The notes: generated by a model from the letters alone, not told the origin. A stretch of DNA of 37,086 nt from Allofournierella massiliensis (GCF_021531255.1 NZ_JAFBIO010000020.1:1-37086); one strand, 5' to 3'. Counted from the stretch's first letter, positions 1 through 7,890 are shown. Program-made: numbers and translations.

Positions 1-136
1 CGGGGGCGCTCACCACGATGGGGGCAGCGGGGGCAGCGGCGGCAGTGGCGTTAGCACGGGTCAGGGGGGTGAAATCATCGATGCGGGCAACCTCGGCCTC
101 ATAACGTTTGCCGTTCAGGGTAATTACGTATTTCAT
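1..136 (-). CDS. Biotin carrier subunit of a sodium-pump decarboxylase (5' part only)
   Basis: Only the first 45 codons are present; the gene runs off the window edge. The protein begins MKYVITLNGKRYEAEV and continues into an Ala/Pro-rich linker. That is the usual start of the small biotin/lipoyl-attachment subunit of oxaloacetate, methylmalonyl-CoA or glutaconyl-CoA decarboxylases. The biotinylated lysine would lie near the missing C-terminus, so carrier function is inferred from the N-terminus and from the OadG-like gene just upstream. The ATG at 136 is preceded by a clear AAAGGA site. The 90-base gap to oadG holds a perfect 7-bp stem (183-201) with no T-run, more like an mRNA processing or stabilising hairpin than a terminator. 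Which acyl-CoA is decarboxylated cannot be told here. Confidence 0.75.
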   Translation of the reverse strand, partial: MKYVITLNGKRYEAEVARIDDFTPLTRANATAAAAPAAPIVVSAP

Positions 137-226
137 GGGGATCGATCCTTTCTTTTCTCAATAAATTTGGTGTTTTTTCTGTGCTTTGCTGTCTGCAAAG
201 CTACCGCTTTTCCGTACAGTTAGGCC

Positions 227-511
227 TCAAAGCTCCTTGATGCTGGTGATCTGGAACTTATCCAGAGGCAGGCCGGTCTCTTCACTGACCGCCGCAATGA
301 TCGCGGCATAGCTCTCCTCGTCGAAAGCCGGGGCAGCGGGCGCTGCGGCGGGAGCCGGAGCCTTCTTGCTACCGCCCTCCGCCAGGGAGAAAATGCGGGA
401 AAAGAGCATGATGGCCAGGCTGAGCACGATCAGGCAGGTAAACACAGTGGCAACGCCCAGCATCGAGATGATCAACGATTCGCCAAGAGTCATGGTTTCT
501 GCTGTAAACAC
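227..511 (-). CDS. OadG-family gamma subunit of sodium-translocating decarboxylase
   Basis: A small one-TM protein of 94 residues. A hydrophobic segment at about residues 11-36 is followed by a Lys/Ala/Pro-rich linker (49-62) and a short acidic C-terminal domain. This is the OadG/MmdD architecture, which anchors and assembles the membrane sodium-pump decarboxylase. The start is set by the ribosome site: AAAGGAGGTG lies about 11 bases before an in-frame GTG at 511, while the ATG at 493 is about 27 bases away. The GTG is therefore preferred; an ATG start would give 88 residues. The biotin carrier follows on the same strand, so the two are probably cotranscribed from the promoter at 709-737. Confidence 0.8.
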   Translation of the reverse strand: MFTAETMTLGESLIISMLGVATVFTCLIVLSLAIMLFSRIFSLAEGGSKKAPAPAAAPAAPAFDEESYAAIIAAVSEETGLPLDKFQITSIKEL

Positions 512-640
512 GGGATCCAACACCTCCTTTTGATGGATGGGGCAACGCCCCGCAATGGTCAGCTGACTTTTCAAACGGAACTTTTGCCTGCAGGCCTGCC
601 GCAAAAAAGCGGCCCGGGCCTTTGCCGGCGCAGAACCGCG

Positions 641-725
641 ATTCCTATAGCGCTCCAGGAAATTCCATATCGTGGAATGCATTCCATTTATTGAGCCAAG
701 CTGTTAAGATTATAGCAAGATTCCA
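641..725. promoter_or_regulatory. Array of ATTCC half-sites over the oadG promoter and leader
   Basis: ATTCC occurs at 641, 662, 681 and 720, about 20 bases apart or a multiple of it. The reverse form TGGAAT lies at 673. It combines with its neighbours into a perfect 14-base palindrome (TGGAATGCATTCCA, 673-686) and an overlapping inverted repeat (662-678). The copy at 720 sits between the -35 and -10 boxes and the others lie just downstream of the predicted start. This looks like a repressor operator array. The regulator is unknown. Confidence 0.45.
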
Positions 726-737
726 CCGGTTCGTCAA
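709..737 (-). promoter_or_regulatory. Sigma-A promoter of the oadG operon
   Basis: On the minus strand TTGACG (732-737) and TATAAT (709-714) are separated by exactly 17 bases. Transcription would start near 702, giving a leader of about 190 nt before the GTG start of oadG. A short GGGGC/GCCCC hairpin (539-551) sits just ahead of the ribosome site. Confidence 0.75.
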
Positions 738-775
738 CCGCTGCGGCACGGCCGGCATTCTCCTGCTTTGGGGGA

Positions 776-812
776 TCAAAAATCTTCCTGCTGCGCAAAA
801 AATGCGCAGGAA
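776..812 (-). terminator. Terminator of the one-carbon/CPBP operon
   Basis: On the minus strand an imperfect stem (TTCCTGCGCA pairing with TGCGCAGCAGGAA, T-rich loop) is followed by GATTTTTGA. It lies about 170 bases past the CPBP gene and ahead of the oadG promoter, so it would separate the two transcripts. Confidence 0.5.
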
Positions 813-979
813 AGCTTCCCAATCCTAGTTTCATTATACTATTTTTTCCCGGCTTTTTACAGCCGGTGCCGCCATTTGCTCTTTCCCGTGCCCGTAAAAC
901 TTTTTTCACAAATTTGGTCGATTTGCACAGATTTTTCCATTTCTTTCCGAATAGCGGCAACTCATTCCGAATGATGGAA

Positions 980-1867
980 TCAGTCTTTCCAGACCCATCG
1001 GTCCGGCCGGATCGGTTCCGCCTCCGGCAGGGCGCGCCTGGGGCAGTCCAGGCGCTTGAGGCCCTCCAGCAGCAAAAGAAGGCCCAGGCCGGTGAAGGCT
1101 GCCATGGTACCCGCCCCCGAGGGCAGGAGCACCTGAGCCAGGGCCGCAAAAATCGAGGAGCCGTTTACCACCGCATGCAGCAGCATACAATAGCTGAGCC
1201 TGCGGTAGCGGCCAAAGAGGGCCCCCAGCACCAGGCCGCAGAGGAAGGCGTAGATCCCCTGCACCCAGTTCATATGCAAAAAGGCAAAGCCCAGCGCCTG
1301 GAGCAGATTGGCCGCCCAGAACCGGCGCAGGGCGCGGCTGGCAAAATACAGCATCAGCCCGCGGCAGAAAATCTCTTCCACCACAGGCGCCAGAACCACG
1401 GTTGCCAGGATCGCCTGCCCGTTCAGCTGCCCCACGCCGGATTGCTGCATCATCTCGTTGTAGCTTTCCACCCGGGCGGGCCAGAGAAGGCTTTGGAGCC
1501 AGACCAGGCCAACCGCTATCAGCTGGAGGCCCAGGCCGGCGGGGATGACTCCCCACAGGGCCCCTTTCCGGGCCTTTTCCAGGGGCTTTGCTTTCCGGCC
1601 TATCGCCAGGTACCACCACAAAAAACCCGCGCCCAGACAAACCAGCTGACTGAGCAGCAGAATCTCCCCCAGATATTCCTGATAGAACAGAGCGGCCCGG
1701 GCTGCTGCCTGAGGATCCAGGAAGAAATCCAGCAGGCCTCCTCCCTCCCAAAGGCAATAGCCGATCATGACCCCATACAGGACCAGGACCTGCAGGCCCA
1801 GGAACAAAAAAGCCGCCAGGGCAAAAGGAATCAGCCATCTGGCGCTTTTCAGCGCAGTACGCAGCAT
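980..1867 (-). CDS. CPBP-family intramembrane metalloprotease (Abi/Rce1-like)
   Basis: A multi-pass membrane protein of 295 residues with the three CPBP catalytic motifs: EEIFCR (164-169, EExxxR), FAFLH (194-198, FxxxH) and HAVVN (231-235, HxxxN). The family relates to the CAAX prenyl protease Rce1; bacterial members cleave membrane substrates or act in peptide immunity, and this one's substrate is unknown. The ATG at 1867 is chosen because AAAGGAG lies about six bases upstream; an in-frame ATG at 1894 has no such site. The start overlaps the end of the formyltetrahydrofolate cyclo-ligase gene by 19 bases, so it is translationally coupled to a folate operon with no obvious functional link. 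Confidence 0.85.
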   Translation of the reverse strand: MLRTALKSARWLIPFALAAFLFLGLQVLVLYGVMIGYCLWEGGGLLDFFLDPQAAARAALFYQEYLGEILLLSQLVCLGAGFLWWYLAIGRKAKPLEKARKGALWGVIPAGLGLQLIAVGLVWLQSLLWPARVESYNEMMQQSGVGQLNGQAILATVVLAPVVEEIFCRGLMLYFASRALRRFWAANLLQALGFAFLHMNWVQGIYAFLCGLVLGALFGRYRRLSYCMLLHAVVNGSSIFAALAQVLLPSGAGTMAAFTGLGLLLLLEGLKRLDCPRRALPEAEPIRPDRWVWKD

Positions 1868-2466
1868 GTTTTCTCCTTTCTCCCCTGGTGCCAAAAGCCC
1901 TGCTCCGTGAGCAGCCAGTCAAAGCTCAGATCCCAATCCTCCTTGGGCAATTCCGGGCTGAGCATCTTTTCCCGGCACAGCAGGATGGAAGGGACATGGC
2001 CGCCGGCCAGATACCGGTCGTAATAGCCGCCCCCCTGCCCCAGCCGCAGTCCCTGCCGGGTAGCGGAAAGGCAGGGCACCAGGGCCAGATCCAGGCTGGA
2101 CGCCTCCACAGGCGGACAGCGCTCCGGCCTTGGCTCCAGGATCCCGTACCGGCCGGGCACCAGGTCTTCCAGGTCCCGCAAAAGCCGGGCTTCCATCCGG
2201 CCCGGCTCCAGGCAAAGGGGCACACAGAGGCTGCTGCCCTGTTCCAGAATCCGCCGGAGCAGGGGCAGGGTGTCGATCTCCCCTGCCTTGCCCACAAAAC
2301 AAAAAATCTGCCGCGCCCCCGCAAAAGCCGGGGCCTCAAACAAAGACCGGGCAATGGCCCTATCAGCACTGCGGCAATATTCCTCCGGCAGTTCCCGGCA
2401 CCGCTGCCGCAGCTCCCTTCTCAGGTCCGCTTTTTGCCGGGCGGCGCAGGCCACCGACCCGCTCAT
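1849..2466 (-). CDS. 5-formyltetrahydrofolate cyclo-ligase
   Basis: Converts 5-formyl-THF to 5,10-methenyl-THF with ATP, returning the storage form of folate to the active one-carbon pool. The 205-residue protein has the family's substrate/ATP motif GQGGGYYDRYL (143-153) and the basic N-terminal helix that begins KADLRRELRQR. Its length fits the family. The start at 2466 is supported by an ATGA overlap with the folD stop codon; another ATG two codons upstream (2472) has no better ribosome site. It is the third gene of fchA-folD-5FCL-CPBP, so its methenyl-THF product feeds directly into the two preceding enzymes. Confidence 0.92.
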   Translation of the reverse strand: MSGSVACAARQKADLRRELRQRCRELPEEYCRSADRAIARSLFEAPAFAGARQIFCFVGKAGEIDTLPLLRRILEQGSSLCVPLCLEPGRMEARLLRDLEDLVPGRYGILEPRPERCPPVEASSLDLALVPCLSATRQGLRLGQGGGYYDRYLAGGHVPSILLCREKMLSPELPKEDWDLSFDWLLTEQGFWHQGRKEKTCCVLR

Positions 2467-3308
2467 TGGCATTGCCGCGCCGCGGCCCGGGCCACATGTT
2501 CGGCCAGTACCGAGGTGGTCACGGCCCCCACCCCGCCGGGCACCGGCGTGATCGCCTCCACCACCGGTTCCATGGCGGCAAAGTCGGTATCACCCCGCAG
2601 CTTTCCATCCTCGCCCATGTGGATCCCCACGTCCAGCACGATCTGTCCGGGGGCGGCGCACTCGGCCCCCACTGCCCCCATCTTTCCGACGGCCACCACC
2701 AGGATCTCCGCCTGATGGCAGACCTGGGGAAGATTTTGGGTTTTGGCATGGCAGAGAGTCACGGTGACATTTTTATGGAGCAGCAGCATGGCCGCCGGCC
2801 GCCCCACCACCAGGCTGCGGCCCACCACGACAGCCCGCCGGCCCGCCGGGTCGATATGGTAATGTTCCAGAATTCGGATGCAGGCCTCCGCCGTGCAGGG
2901 GGCAAATCCCCGCCCGGTGCCGGCAAAGACACCCGCCAGCGACCCGTCGGTGATGCCGTCCACGTCCTTGGCCGGGTCCAGGGCGGCCCGCACGGCCTCG
3001 TCCCGGATATGGGCGGGGAAGGGCCGCAGCATCAGCACCCCGTGGATGGTCTCATCCCGGTTGAGGGACTCCACCAGTTCCAGGAGCTGCTTTTCCCCGG
3101 TATCCTGGGGCAGGGCATACACCCGGGGCTCGATGCCCACCTTCTGGCAGCGCTTGAGCGCACCCCGCTCATAGCTCAGATCATCCGCCCGCTCGCCGAT
3201 CCGCAGGATGGCCAGGCAGGGTTTGATTCCCTTTTCATGCAATTCCCCGCACTGGCGGGCGGTGGCCTCATCCAGAGCCTGGGCCACCCGCTTTCCTTCC
3301 AGAAGCAT
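2463..3308 (-). CDS. folD: FolD-type methylene-THF dehydrogenase, cyclohydrolase residues lost
   Basis: FolD normally carries NAD(P)-dependent methylene-THF dehydrogenase and methenyl-THF cyclohydrolase in one site. The 281-residue protein has the usual fold signatures, including the nucleotide motif VVVGRSLVVGRP (160-171) and PVPGGVGAVTT near the C-terminus. Aligned by eye to E. coli FolD, Tyr50 is kept (Tyr46) and Asp121 is kept (Asp117). The catalytic Lys54 is Ala50 (YERGA instead of YxxxK), and Gln98 is Leu94 (MLRPFP in place of VQLPLP). The cyclohydrolase step should therefore be weak or absent and the dehydrogenase retained. The gene directly upstream encodes a separate cyclohydrolase-family protein, which fits a split function. 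GGAGGATAAGAA precedes the ATG. Confidence 0.88.
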   Translation of the reverse strand: MLLEGKRVAQALDEATARQCGELHEKGIKPCLAILRIGERADDLSYERGALKRCQKVGIEPRVYALPQDTGEKQLLELVESLNRDETIHGVLMLRPFPAHIRDEAVRAALDPAKDVDGITDGSLAGVFAGTGRGFAPCTAEACIRILEHYHIDPAGRRAVVVGRSLVVGRPAAMLLLHKNVTVTLCHAKTQNLPQVCHQAEILVVAVGKMGAVGAECAAPGQIVLDVGIHMGEDGKLRGDTDFAAMEPVVEAITPVPGGVGAVTTSVLAEHVARAAARQCQ

Positions 3309-3311
3309 TTC

Positions 3312-3947
3312 TTATCCTCCTATCTTTTCCGCCACACGGGCGTAGATGCGGTCCGCTTTTTCGATTCCTTCCCGCAGAAGGCATCCGGCCTCCCGGTTCA
3401 GCTTCTCCGCCTTTTCCCTATCGGCCAGGGAAGACGCATTGATCTGCAAGTTCAGGATGGCCCCCTGTAGAGCGCCCCGGCAAAGGGCCGCGCCCACCCC
3501 CACATCACTGAGCGCCAGGGCCGAACCCTTTTCGGCCAATTCTGCCAACAGATCCAGGGCCCGGCTGGCTGCCCGCATCATTTCCAGGGGAGGCAGACTC
3601 GCCTCATAAAGGGCCTTCTCCATCACTTCGGCCTTGCGGGCCTGCTCTTCCGGCGTGTTTTTGGGCATCCGGTAGGCCTGAGCCAGGGGCGTAAAGGCCC
3701 GGACATCCTCCTGCGCCAGTTCCAGAAGCCGGGTGCTCAGGGCTTTGGTTTCGGCGCTGAGCCGCTCCATATCCTCCTGCACATCGGCGTACTTTTTCTT
3801 GCCCATGGTCAGGCTGGCCACCATCCCCCCCAGGGCGGCGCCCAGTGCCCCCACCAAAGCGGAGGCTCCCCCGCCCCCGGGCGTGGGGTCGCTGCTGGCC
3901 AGGCGGCTGCAAAATTCCCGGCAGGTTAGATTTTCAAGTGCTTCCAT
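3312..3947 (-). CDS. fchA: FchA-like methenyl-THF cyclohydrolase / cyclodeaminase
   Basis: A helical protein of 211 residues from the FTCD_C (formiminotransferase-cyclodeaminase C-terminal) family. The signature SSDPTPGGGGASALVGALG near residue 20 forms the folate-binding glycine-rich loop. In acetogens and purine fermenters stand-alone members (FchA) interconvert methenyl-THF and formyl-THF. With no hutI/ftcD context and folD three bases downstream, the cyclohydrolase role is favoured over cyclodeaminase. The start at 3947 has an AAAGGAG site; an upstream in-frame ATG would run through the AT-rich promoter. It is the first gene of the operon. An AT-rich block (4001-4020, TATAAT on the minus strand at 4008-4013) is the likely -10 region. 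Confidence 0.85.
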   Translation of the reverse strand: MEALENLTCREFCSRLASSDPTPGGGGASALVGALGAALGGMVASLTMGKKKYADVQEDMERLSAETKALSTRLLELAQEDVRAFTPLAQAYRMPKNTPEEQARKAEVMEKALYEASLPPLEMMRAASRALDLLAELAEKGSALALSDVGVGAALCRGALQGAILNLQINASSLADREKAEKLNREAGCLLREGIEKADRIYARVAEKIGG

Positions 3948-4054
3948 GGCTATCCTTCTCCTTTCCCCGTTTCCATTGTTTGGGCAGAAAAATTTTCTTA
4001 CCTTATTATTATATATAATACACAATTCCGCCGCCTAGGCAAAGGGGCCCGGCG

Positions 4055-4093
4055 CAAAAAGAAAGGCCGGCGCATGGCGCCAGCCCTCTCTTT
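4055..4093 (-). terminator. Terminator of the TetR gene
   Basis: On the minus strand a GC-rich stem around GGCGC-CAT-GCGCC, extended by AAAGA/TCTTT, is followed by TTTCTTTTT. It ends the tetR transcript before the fchA promoter region. Confidence 0.65.
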
Positions 4094-4097
4094 GTTT

Positions 4098-4688
4098 TTA
4101 TGTATTGCCGCTCTGCTTGCCCCGGGGAGGCATACGCAGATAATTTTCGATCATATGCCCGCTGCAGATCCGCCGCACACATTCCAGATACCGGCTGGAC
4201 TCCGGCTCCAGCCCCTGCCGGATGCTGCGGACCAAAAGCCCCTGCAGGGCACTGGCAAAAAAGCCGGCAGTAAAAGCGATCTCATCCGGCCGCATCCGCA
4301 GGTTCATTTCCTCGTTCATCTGCCCGATCCTCTGGGTCAAGCGCTTTTCCAGCACATCGAAGATGTAATCCTGCAGGCTGTTCTGCCCGCTGTAATCCAG
4401 CGCATTCTTATAAAAGCTGAAATTCTGCCGGATATAGCTGTCCAGCTGGCCCAGGAAATCTCCCCAGTTATCCGCCGGGGCGGAAGAATCCAGCAATTGG
4501 GCGCTTTCGGTTTCAAAGATCCAATTGACCAGATCGTATTTGTCCTTAAAATGATAATAGAAGGTGTTTCGTCCGACACCTGCCTGCTGGGTGATATCCC
4601 CCACCGAAATTTTTTCCAGCGGGCTGGTTTTCATCAGCTCTTTCAGCGCCTGGGCCAGCATCTGCCGGGTCTTTTCCGCTGCCCCCAT
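4098..4688 (-). CDS. TetR/AcrR-family transcriptional regulator
   Basis: 196 residues. The N-terminal TetR helix-turn-helix is clear (ISVGDITQQAGVGRNTFYYH, about 26-45), followed by an all-helical ligand domain of the type found in DhaS/YbiH-like members. TetR proteins usually repress neighbouring or divergent genes until a ligand binds. A good ribosome site (AAGGAGG) lies before the ATG. The gene is divergent from the NusG-domain-II gene and lies upstream of the folate operon, from which its own terminator separates it. The target could be itself, the divergent gene or a remote locus; the ligand is not predictable. Confidence 0.9.
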   Translation of the reverse strand: MGAAEKTRQMLAQALKELMKTSPLEKISVGDITQQAGVGRNTFYYHFKDKYDLVNWIFETESAQLLDSSAPADNWGDFLGQLDSYIRQNFSFYKNALDYSGQNSLQDYIFDVLEKRLTQRIGQMNEEMNLRMRPDEIAFTAGFFASALQGLLVRSIRQGLEPESSRYLECVRRICSGHMIENYLRMPPRGKQSGNT

Positions 4689-4720
4689 TTTTCCCCCTCC
4701 TTTTTATCCACAATATAGGA

Positions 4721-4749
4721 AGTATAACACATTCCCGTTTTATTTTGAA
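4721..4749 (-). promoter_or_regulatory. Probable promoter of the TetR gene
   Basis: TATACT (4721-4726 on the minus strand) with a weak TTCAAA 17 bases upstream (4744-4749). It stands about 32 bases before the start codon. Confidence 0.45.
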
Positions 4750-4793
4750 GGAAGTCCGAACCGAATTTATACGATTTTAACAACGATACCCTC

Positions 4794-4822
4794 TTGACAT
4801 TCTCCCCTTCTGCCTCCATTCT
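4794..4822 (+). promoter_or_regulatory. Probable promoter of the NusG-domain-II gene
   Basis: A perfect TTGACA (4794-4799) with CATTCT 17 bases on (4817-4822). The -10 is weak, but distance and orientation fit the gene starting at 4861. Confidence 0.5.
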
Positions 4823-4860
4823 AAAAAAGTACCCCATTTTCAGGAAAGGATGTTTGCTTT

Positions 4861-5205
4861 TTGAAACGCTCTTCCAAGCTCAACCTGCTTTTTACCCTGG
4901 CTGTCCTGGCTGCCGCCCTGCTGCTCTTCTGGTTTTCCCGCCGGGGAGCGAACCCTGGGGTGATCGCCCGGCTGCAATATGATGACGGCGCCAAAACCTT
5001 GGATATTTCCCTGCAGGAAGACGCCCGGTACGACCTGGAATCCGGCGATTACACCATCCATCTGGAAGTAAAGGACGGCGCCATTGCCTTTGTGGACAGC
5101 CCCTGCCCGGACCATCTCTGCGAAAACTACGGCTGGCTCAGCCGGGAGGGCGACTGGGCGGCATGTTTGCCTGCCCGGGCTTCCCTGACCATTGTGTCCG
5201 GCTAA
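4861..5205 (+). CDS. NusG domain II-containing protein, membrane anchored
   Basis: 114 residues: a positively charged N-terminus, one hydrophobic helix (about 8-26) and then a small beta-rich domain. The domain has the features of Firmicutes NusG-domain-II proteins, including SPCPDHLCENYGWLS with its Cys-x4-Cys pair and Trp. These are secreted or membrane-tethered single-domain proteins often near thiamine or electron-transport genes; the function is not established. The start is TTG, placed about 11 bases after AGGAAAGGA. The only nearby ATG is out of frame and closes after four codons. It stands alone, ending at a strong bidirectional terminator. Confidence 0.75.
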   Translation: MKRSSKLNLLFTLAVLAAALLLFWFSRRGANPGVIARLQYDDGAKTLDISLQEDARYDLESGDYTIHLEVKDGAIAFVDSPCPDHLCENYGWLSREGDWAACLPARASLTIVSG

Positions 5206-5233
5206 AATTTCTCTGTCTTATTTCCTTTTGCCA

Positions 5234-5273
5234 AAAGCGGCGGCAGGCCCTATCGGGCCTGACCGCCGCTTTC
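5234..5273. terminator. Bidirectional terminator
   Basis: A long stem AAAGCGGCGG(C)AGGCCC / GGGCCTGACCGCCGCTTT with a short loop. Plus-strand reading ends in TTTCTTATTCTT and minus-strand reading in TTTTGG. It lies between two convergent genes. Confidence 0.85.
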
Positions 5274-7862
5274 TTATTCTTCCTTGTTCTGCTTTTTGCC
5301 TGCCTCTTCGGCCGGGTTTTCTCCCCGCTGCTTTGCGCTGCGCACCTGGATGGTGCCATCCCGGATTTTGGACACAAAAAGCCGGGCCAGGGTGGGGTCA
5401 AACTGCTTGCCCGCATTCAGTTCCAGGTCCTGCAGGGCGCTTTCCACCGTGCGGGAATCCTGATAGCAGCGTTTGCCGGTCATGGCATCAAAGCAATCCG
5501 CCACACAGAGGATGCGGGCATTGAGAGGGATATCCTCGCCGCCGATCCGCCGGGGATACCCCTTGCCGTCCCACCGCTCGTGGTGGCTCAGCACCGCCGG
5601 GATCACATAGTCCAGACTGGGCAGATGGCGGATGATGGCCACCGCGTTTTCCGGATGCTTCTTGATGATGTCATATTCCTCACTGGTCAGCCGGCCGGGC
5701 TTGTTGAGGATCTTCTCCGGTATGCTGATCTTGCCGATGTCATGGAGCAGGGCGGCTTCCCGCACGATCTCCACAGTCTCGGCATTCAGCCCGTAGGCAA
5801 TTGCCAACTGGGTGGCGTAGTAAGCCACATTCCCCGAATGGGTAAAGGTGTAGTGGTCCTTGGCGTCAATGGTAGCTGTCAGAGCGTAGATGGTATCCGC
5901 ATAGCCGGAATAGACGTTCTCATGATCCACCGGCGAGGGGGCAGCCAGGGGCTCACCGGACTGGGAGGGCCCGGCCGAGTATACCATGACCCCGTTCTTG
6001 CCGGAACGCTTGACCTGGTACACTGTCATATCCACATTGTCCAGCAGCTGTTTGACGGTGCTGGCCCCATAGGGGATGCTGCAGATGCCGATGCTGCAGG
6101 TGATCACCTTCAGGCTGCCTGCTTCCATATCCGGCTCTTCCAGCCGGTTCAGGTTGTAGATCTGCCGCCGGAGGTTCTCGGCCAGCCGGCATGCCGCGCT
6201 GGATTCCTGCCTGGGCAGCAGGATGGCAAACTCCTTGCCGCTGTACCGGGCCACAATGCTGTTTTCGCCGGAATTCAGGGCCAGAATATTGGCCACCCGC
6301 TTAAGGGCCAGGTCCCCTTCATGGTTGCCGTAAAGCTGGTTGTACAGCTTGAAGTCATCCAGGCTGATGATGACCAGGGTCAGCAGCCCGGCAGGGTCCT
6401 TCTCGTACAGGTGGTTCAGCTCTTCCAGGAAATACTTCCGATTGAGCAGACCGGTGAGATCGTCGGTGCGGGCATCATGGCAGGCCTTTTCATACAGCCG
6501 GCTGTTCTTGATGGCAATGGTGGCCACCGTATTCACCGAGGAGATGAAATCCACATCCTCGCTGTGAAGGCCCCGGCTGTGGTCCCGGCAGGTCACCACC
6601 ACCGCGCCGATCAACTCGCCCGCATCCAGCATGGGGAAGATATAGTCGGCCCGCAGAGCTTCCAGCTGGGCTTTTTCTTTCTCCCACATGGATTTGTATT
6701 CCACCGAATGCCGGAAATCCGATACCCGGACGCCCGCCTGATGCATCTTACACCAGGTGACCAGGGGGTTCTGGCTGGCAAAAATTTCCTGCCCGGCGCT
6801 CAGCACGCTGGAGCTGGCCACGATCCGGTAACTGCCGGCGGTGTCCTCCACCGCCACGCTGATGCCTGTGATGCCGGATACGGTGCCCCGCAGCAATTTG
6901 CACAGCTGCTGGCAGATGCTCTCCACATGGAGGCTCCGGGTCACCTCGGTGTTGAAGGCCTTGAGCCGGGCGCTGCGGTCCCGCTCCTCACCCAGGAACA
7001 GCTTTTCGCTGAGAGTTTTCACCAAGAGATAGAGCAGCCAGGCCAGGATCACCGCGCTCACCGCCACGATGGTGGCGCTGTACTGGGCGATCCAACCCCC
7101 AAAGCCCATCAGTACGACCTGATACTCCCGGGCCAGCTCGGTGCTGAGCAGCGCCAGGATAGCCGCCGTGACCAGGCAGTAGGTGCGGCGGGAAAAAGCC
7201 AGGGTCAGGGTAAACAGCCGCCGGCGGTAGAGGGCATAGAACAGGCAGCAGGCATAGAATACACCGGCGCCGATATCCAGGGGAATCCCCTCAAAGGGAG
7301 GCAGCAGAATCAGCACCTGGCTGGCAAACATCACCACGCAGCCCACCAGAAGGGGTACGAACTGCTGATGGGTGACCACGTTGGAGGAATAGCACCGGGC
7401 GGTACGGGTCAGGGCCACCGCGGCCACCACCCCCATCAGGGCATACATGGGCAGGGTGCCGGCCGAGGGGGTATACAGGAATACGGTCTGCCCGCCGGAC
7501 TCCACCGGTGTGGGCGGCGCCAGGAAGAAACTGGTAAAGGCGTTGACCACCAGAAGGAGGATCGCCAGCACCTCCAGCAGCTTTTCAAACCGGCTCATTT
7601 TGGTGCCGGAAAAAGCGCACAAAAAGCGAATGAGGGTAAAACAGCTCATCCAGATGCCCACCAGGGACACATGGTACCAGAAGGCGGGAGAGGGCCAGGC
7701 CTGCAGCCGCATCAGCAGGGAACCGCCCGTCCAGAGGATCAGCACGAACAGGATCCGCAAAAAGGCGCTGAGCACCCGGTTCTTTTTGGCGGCGGCGAAA
7801 ATCGAAAAGAGCAGCACATAGCACATGAGCGCGCAGGATGACACAAAAGAATAGCTGCCCAT
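5274..7862 (-). CDS. 7TM-GAF-degenerate GGDEF-HD-GYP signalling protein
   Basis: 862 residues. Roughly eight hydrophobic segments occupy 5-285, like the 7TM sensor of some histidine kinases. A GAF-like domain follows (about 300-455), then GGDEF (about 465-630) and HD-GYP (about 650-835). The GGDEF signature is SGKEF (541-545), the motif before it lacks the usual FKxxND sequence (FKLYNQ) and there is no RxxD I-site, so diguanylate cyclase activity is unlikely. The HD-GYP half is complete: LLHDIGK (705-711) and HHERWDGKGYP (760-770). It should be a cyclic-di-GMP phosphodiesterase, with the GGDEF perhaps sensing GTP. AAAGGAGGTG precedes the ATG. It lies 51 bases after the GH3 gene and may share its transcript. 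Confidence 0.88.
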   Translation of the reverse strand: MGSYSFVSSCALMCYVLLFSIFAAAKKNRVLSAFLRILFVLILWTGGSLLMRLQAWPSPAFWYHVSLVGIWMSCFTLIRFLCAFSGTKMSRFEKLLEVLAILLLVVNAFTSFFLAPPTPVESGGQTVFLYTPSAGTLPMYALMGVVAAVALTRTARCYSSNVVTHQQFVPLLVGCVVMFASQVLILLPPFEGIPLDIGAGVFYACCLFYALYRRRLFTLTLAFSRRTYCLVTAAILALLSTELAREYQVVLMGFGGWIAQYSATIVAVSAVILAWLLYLLVKTLSEKLFLGEERDRSARLKAFNTEVTRSLHVESICQQLCKLLRGTVSGITGISVAVEDTAGSYRIVASSSVLSAGQEIFASQNPLVTWCKMHQAGVRVSDFRHSVEYKSMWEKEKAQLEALRADYIFPMLDAGELIGAVVVTCRDHSRGLHSEDVDFISSVNTVATIAIKNSRLYEKACHDARTDDLTGLLNRKYFLEELNHLYEKDPAGLLTLVIISLDDFKLYNQLYGNHEGDLALKRVANILALNSGENSIVARYSGKEFAILLPRQESSAACRLAENLRRQIYNLNRLEEPDMEAGSLKVITCSIGICSIPYGASTVKQLLDNVDMTVYQVKRSGKNGVMVYSAGPSQSGEPLAAPSPVDHENVYSGYADTIYALTATIDAKDHYTFTHSGNVAYYATQLAIAYGLNAETVEIVREAALLHDIGKISIPEKILNKPGRLTSEEYDIIKKHPENAVAIIRHLPSLDYVIPAVLSHHERWDGKGYPRRIGGEDIPLNARILCVADCFDAMTGKRCYQDSRTVESALQDLELNAGKQFDPTLARLFVSKIRDGTIQVRSAKQRGENPAEEAGKKQNKEE

Positions 7863-7890
7863 TTCGTTTTCACCTCCTTTTTTCTTTCCC

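Noticed and set aside
4026-4097. Possible small RNA between fchA and tetR
   Set aside because: The hairpin is placed and oriented as the tetR terminator; no separate promoter was found.
5163-7841. An open frame of nearly 900 codons on the plus strand
   Set aside because: It is exactly antisense to the 7TM-GAF-GGDEF-HD-GYP gene; the composition (Gly, His, Gln rich) and lack of domains mark it as a GC-rich shadow.
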